Source of the DNA: Chloroflexota bacterium
Lineage (GTDB): Bacteria > Chloroflexota > Anaerolineae > Aggregatilineales > Aggregatilineaceae
Assembly: GCA_012729765.1 (NCBI GenBank)
Contig: JAAYCM010000012.1
Coordinates: 1-48,064, forward strand
Length of the DNA: 48,064 nt
Direction: 5' to 3'
Shown here: piece by piece, positions 45,199-48,064 of the stretch
How the letters are laid out: each line of letters begins with the position of its first letter
Position numbering within the stretch: the stretch's first letter is position 1
The notes under the pieces: model-generated
Told to the model about the DNA's origin: nothing
The model's input: only the letters and a program-made list of their open reading frames with translations
Database searches by the model: none
Made by a program: the position numbers and the translations under genes

Positions 45199-46083
45199 TT
45201 AGCCTTTGATGCCACTCAACGTAACACTGCGAATAAACCACTTTTGGGCGAACAGGTAGACGATCAGGATCGGCAGCACGGTGATCACCGCCCCGGCCAT
45301 GACCATATTCCACTGCGTCAGGGCGCGCGGGCCGCCTTGCAGCTTGGCCAGCCCGACAGGCAGCGTCATGAAGGCGTCCTGGCGCGCGACGAACAGCGGC
45401 CACAGGTAGGCGTTCCAGTATTCCATGAAGCTCAGCACGGCCAGTGTCGCCAGCGCGGGCTTGGAGAGCGGCAGCACGATCCGCCAGAAAATGGTCAGGT
45501 GATTCGCGCCGTCGATGAAGGCGGCCTCTTCCAGATCGCGCGGCAGAGTCAGGAACGACTGGCGCAGCAGGAACACGCCAAACGCGCCGAACAGCCCCGG
45601 CAGGATCAACCCCTGGTACGAATTGACCCACCCCAGCTCGCGGATCAGGACGAAGAGCGGGATCAGCGTCACCTGGCGCGGGACCATCATCGTGATCAGG
45701 TAGAGCGCGAAGACCCGGTCGCGCCCCGGCCAGTGCAGCCGGGCGAAGGCATAGGCCGCCATCGCGCCGACCAGGATTTGCCCGGCGGTCCCGATCACCG
45801 CGACGAGCGTGCTGTTGAAAAACATGCGATCAACCGGCATCAGGTCGAGCAGGCCGGTGTAGCTGTCGAGCGTCAGCGGGTCGGGGATGAACTGCGGCGT
45901 GGCGCGCAGGATATATTCGGTCGGCTTGAGCGACGTACTCAGCATCCACGCGAACGGGATCAGCATGACCAGCGCCAGCAGAATCAGCGCCAGGTAGTGC
46001 AGGCCATCGGCGGCAAGCTGGCCGAGAGTGTGCTGGCGGCGCGGCGCGGCGGTGTGGCGAATGGTGGACATTTCGGCGTTCAT
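45199..46083 (-). CDS. Sugar ABC transporter permease (MalG type)
   Basis: This 294-residue membrane subunit has the EAA loop LPRDLEEAAFIDGANHLTIFWRIVLPLSKPAL and about six transmembrane helices, from LALILLALVMLIPFAWMLSTSLKP onward. The ATG at 46083 overlaps the stop of the MalF-type gene (46080-46083). A second in-frame ATG lies 12 bp further in. No ATPase gene accompanies it. Confidence 0.92.
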   Translation of the reverse strand: MNAEMSTIRHTAAPRRQHTLGQLAADGLHYLALILLALVMLIPFAWMLSTSLKPTEYILRATPQFIPDPLTLDSYTGLLDLMPVDRMFFNSTLVAVIGTAGQILVGAMAAYAFARLHWPGRDRVFALYLITMMVPRQVTLIPLFVLIRELGWVNSYQGLILPGLFGAFGVFLLRQSFLTLPRDLEEAAFIDGANHLTIFWRIVLPLSKPALATLAVLSFMEYWNAYLWPLFVARQDAFMTLPVGLAKLQGGPRALTQWNMVMAGAVITVLPILIVYLFAQKWFIRSVTLSGIKG

Positions 46084-46964
46084 AGGTCGTAGTGCACCCA
46101 ACGTTTTTGCAGGCGAAGCTGCACGATCGTGATGGCGAAGATGACGGCGAACAGCACCCACGACATCGTGGCGGCATAGCCCATCTGGTTGTAGCGGAAG
46201 GCGTGATTCACGATCTGCTCCACGACGACGGTCGTGCCCCGGCTGGCGAAGCTCTCCGGCATCAGCCATACCTGCTCGAAAATCTGGAAGGAGTTGATCA
46301 GCGAGATGATCAGCGCGAAAAAGGTGGTCGGCGTCAGCAGCGGCAGGGTGATGAAGCGCAGCCGGCCCAGGGACGTTGCTCCGTCGATCCTGGCCGCTTC
46401 GTAATAGCTCTCGGAGATGCCTTGCAGCCCGCCCAGGAACATCACCGTCACAAAGCCGATGTCCTTCCACACGCTGGCGATGATGATCGCGTACAGCGCC
46501 GTGTCGGGGTCGAACAGCCACGCCGGGCCGGTGATCCCGACCTGGGCCAGCAGCCAGTTGAGCAGGCCGTAGCGCGGGTTGAAAATCCATTTCCACATCA
46601 GCGCGACGACCACCCACGACGACACAACCGGCACGAAGACCGCCGCGCGGAAGAACGGCATCCCGCGCAGGGGCCGGTTGAGCAGCAGCGCCGTGCCCAG
46701 CGCCAGGATCAGCACCGCCGGGATGTAGAAGACGATGAAGGTCAGCGTGTGGCGGAACGCCAGCCAGAAATCGGCGTCGTGATACAGGTTGACGAAGTTA
46801 TCCAGCCCGACGTAGACCGGCGCGGAGAGCAGATTCCACTCGTAGAAGGTCAGGCGTAGCGAATAGACGAGCGGCCCCAGCACGAACACCAGCAGACCGG
46901 CCAGGCTGGGCGCGAGAAAGCACAGCACCCACCCCCATTTCTGTATACCCCGGTTGCCTGCCAT
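46080..46964 (-). CDS. Sugar ABC transporter permease (MalF type)
   Basis: This 294-residue membrane subunit starts with GWVLCFLAPSLAGLLVFVLGPLVYSLRLTFYEW, the usual first helix. The EAA loop reads ISESYYEAARIDGATSLGRLRFITLPLLTPTTF. The ATG at 46964 has GAGG 5 nt upstream and is preferred over the GTG at 46982. It is the first transport gene after the ROK regulator, 43 bp from that gene's stop, so regulator and importer are probably one transcript. Confidence 0.92.
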   Translation of the reverse strand: MAGNRGIQKWGWVLCFLAPSLAGLLVFVLGPLVYSLRLTFYEWNLLSAPVYVGLDNFVNLYHDADFWLAFRHTLTFIVFYIPAVLILALGTALLLNRPLRGMPFFRAAVFVPVVSSWVVVALMWKWIFNPRYGLLNWLLAQVGITGPAWLFDPDTALYAIIIASVWKDIGFVTVMFLGGLQGISESYYEAARIDGATSLGRLRFITLPLLTPTTFFALIISLINSFQIFEQVWLMPESFASRGTTVVVEQIVNHAFRYNQMGYAATMSWVLFAVIFAITIVQLRLQKRWVHYDL

Positions 46965-47007
46965 GCCGTCCTCTTTCTTCACTCGCTAAAAAAAGTTGGT
47001 GAAAAAA

Positions 47008-48063
47008 TTAACTGGCGACCGTCCCGGCGGCGGACTGCGCCAGCGGCGACTCGAAAATCTTGCCGACCACCAGCCCCGCCGCGCCGCGCGCCCAGGTCTG
47101 ATCGTCAGTCGGCCTGACCATGACCTCGACGCTTTGCAGCAGCCCATGAAACGTATGCGCCCGCATCGTCGCCAGCATCGGCTCCAGGCGATAAGCGCCC
47201 GCCGAGACGCCCTCGCCGCTGATGATGATCAGCGACGGGCACAGCATATTGACGATCGCGGCCAGCCCCAGCCCCAGGTAGTGCCCGCTGCGCGCCAGCG
47301 CCTCCTGCGCCCGCGTGTCGCCCGCTTCCGCCGCGCGGATCACGTCCGCCAGCTCGCCTGCGCCATCTGCCCCTTGAAACGCGCGCAGTACAGCGGCATC
47401 GGCGGCGAGCGCTTCCAGGCAGCCGCGCTTGCCACAGGCACAGGGCGGCCCGTCCGGGTCGAGCGTGATATGTCCCAGCTCACCCACGCCGCCCTGCTCA
47501 CCCTGGTACAACTGGTGATTGAGCACCATCCCCATCCCGATCCCACGCCCGACCGTCATCACGACGAAGTTGGGCACGTCGTGGCCGGGACCGAAAAGCT
47601 GCTCGGTGATGGTCAGCGTGTTGACATCGTTCTCCAGGAAGATCGGCAAACCGAGCCGCTCGGCCAGCATCGCCGCCAGCGGGACATCCTGCCAGCGAAA
47701 AAACGGCGAGTAGTGCACCACGCCGCTCTGGCAGTTGATCACGCCTGCCAACCCGATCCCGACGCCGAACACACGCTCGCGCGGCACGCCCGCCAGCCGG
47801 ATCGTCTGATCGACTGTCGCCGCGATGGAGTTGCTGACGGCGCGCGGATCGTGCCCTCCGGCCAGCGGCGCGTCGAAGTAGTGGAGCACCTGCGTTTCGA
47901 GATCGGTCGCGGCGCACACCACGCGATCTTCCATCAGCTTCAGACCGACCACATAGCCCGCATTGGGATTCAGGCGCAGGAGCACTTGCCGCCGCCCGCC
48001 GGTCGAATCGCTCTCCCCAACCTCGTTGATCCAACCCTCGCCCAGCAGATCGCTGGTGATTTG
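47008..48063 (-). CDS. ROK family transcriptional regulator (XylR/NagC type), 5' end cut by window
   Basis: The frame stays open to the end of the window. The first visible residues (ITSDLLGEGWINEVGES, then TGGRRQVLLRLNPNAGYVVG) are the typical junction between the winged helix and the sugar-kinase-like domain of ROK repressors, so the ATG-like start at 47985 is internal and the DNA-binding head is outside. The ROK domain has the glucose-site LENDVNTLTITEQLFG and GVGELGHITLD, and the zinc motif CACGKRGCLEAL. It leads the alpha-glycoside operon and should repress it in the absence of the sugar. Confidence 0.9.
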   Translation of the reverse strand, partial: QITSDLLGEGWINEVGESDSTGGRRQVLLRLNPNAGYVVGLKLMEDRVVCAATDLETQVLHYFDAPLAGGHDPRAVSNSIAATVDQTIRLAGVPRERVFGVGIGLAGVINCQSGVVHYSPFFRWQDVPLAAMLAERLGLPIFLENDVNTLTITEQLFGPGHDVPNFVVMTVGRGIGMGMVLNHQLYQGEQGGVGELGHITLDPDGPPCACGKRGCLEALAADAAVLRAFQGADGAGELADVIRAAEAGDTRAQEALARSGHYLGLGLAAIVNMLCPSLIIISGEGVSAGAYRLEPMLATMRAHTFHGLLQSVEVMVRPTDDQTWARGAAGLVVGKIFESPLAQSAAGTVAS

Positions 48064-48064
48064 C

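Overview
The window is GC-rich (roughly 60-65% by eye) and densely coded, with Shine-Dalgarno sites, short intergenic gaps and many ATGA stop/start overlaps. Family content (several sugar ABC importers without their own ATPase, GH105/GH31/GH15 enzymes, LacI and ROK regulators, a full Liv-type importer) and GTAGGGGC-type intergenic palindromes suggest a heterotrophic member of the Chloroflexota (Anaerolineae-like). This is an inference: there is no rRNA or other phylogenetic marker here. No rRNA, tRNA, CRISPR array, insertion sequence or prophage was recognised.

Layout. 1-6.9 kb: end of a Pro/Ala-rich protein, an SMP-30-type lactonase, a secreted vanadium-haloperoxidase-like protein, a secreted glycerophosphodiesterase with a clear terminator, an MgtC/DUF4010 membrane protein and a beta-phosphoglucomutase-like HAD enzyme. 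7.3-12.8 kb: a six-gene, one-direction cluster that is the most interesting part of the window. It holds a class II diterpene cyclase resembling mycobacterial Rv3377c, a membrane histidine kinase, two single-domain response regulators (one with Glu at the phospho-acceptor site), a protein resembling the mycobacterial tuberculosinyl transferase/diterpene synthase Rv3378c, and a HAD phosphatase. It looks like a two-enzyme diterpenoid pathway with a phosphorelay embedded in the same operon. 12.8-13.8 kb: a HEAT-repeat protein and a small unknown.

14-29.1 kb: a uronate/pectin-type oligosaccharide locus. It has two paralogous LacI regulators, each divergent from a target operon, and one shared 14-bp operator at all four regulator/target promoters. 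Targets are a CUT1 sugar importer with a DUF624 (YesL-like) protein and a GH105 hydrolase, a second GH105, and a Gfo/Idh/MocA oxidoreductase. An SDR plus mannonate dehydratase follow (fructuronate to mannonate to 2-keto-3-deoxygluconate). Interspersed are an AadA-like nucleotidyltransferase, a second nucleotidyltransferase and an ornithine cyclodeaminase-family protein.

29.1-33.5 kb: a PadR regulator with a membrane partner and a perfect palindromic operator, an FAD-dependent oxidoreductase, and a MerR regulator with a DUF362 iron-sulfur protein behind a perfect palindrome. 33.5-40.4 kb: a complete branched-chain amino acid-type importer (substrate-binding protein, LivH, an enlarged LivM, LivG, LivF) followed by a DMT-family exporter. 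40.4-48.06 kb, minus strand: an alpha-glucoside or alpha-xyloside operon reading ROK regulator, two permeases, binding protein, GH15, GH31.

Two structural themes recur. All three ABC binding-protein genes are followed by a GC-rich hairpin without an adjacent T-run, a plausible device for making more binding protein than membrane subunits. Dispersed intergenic palindromes are also present, including a ~90-bp element in two inverted copies at 20.3 and 39.4 kb.
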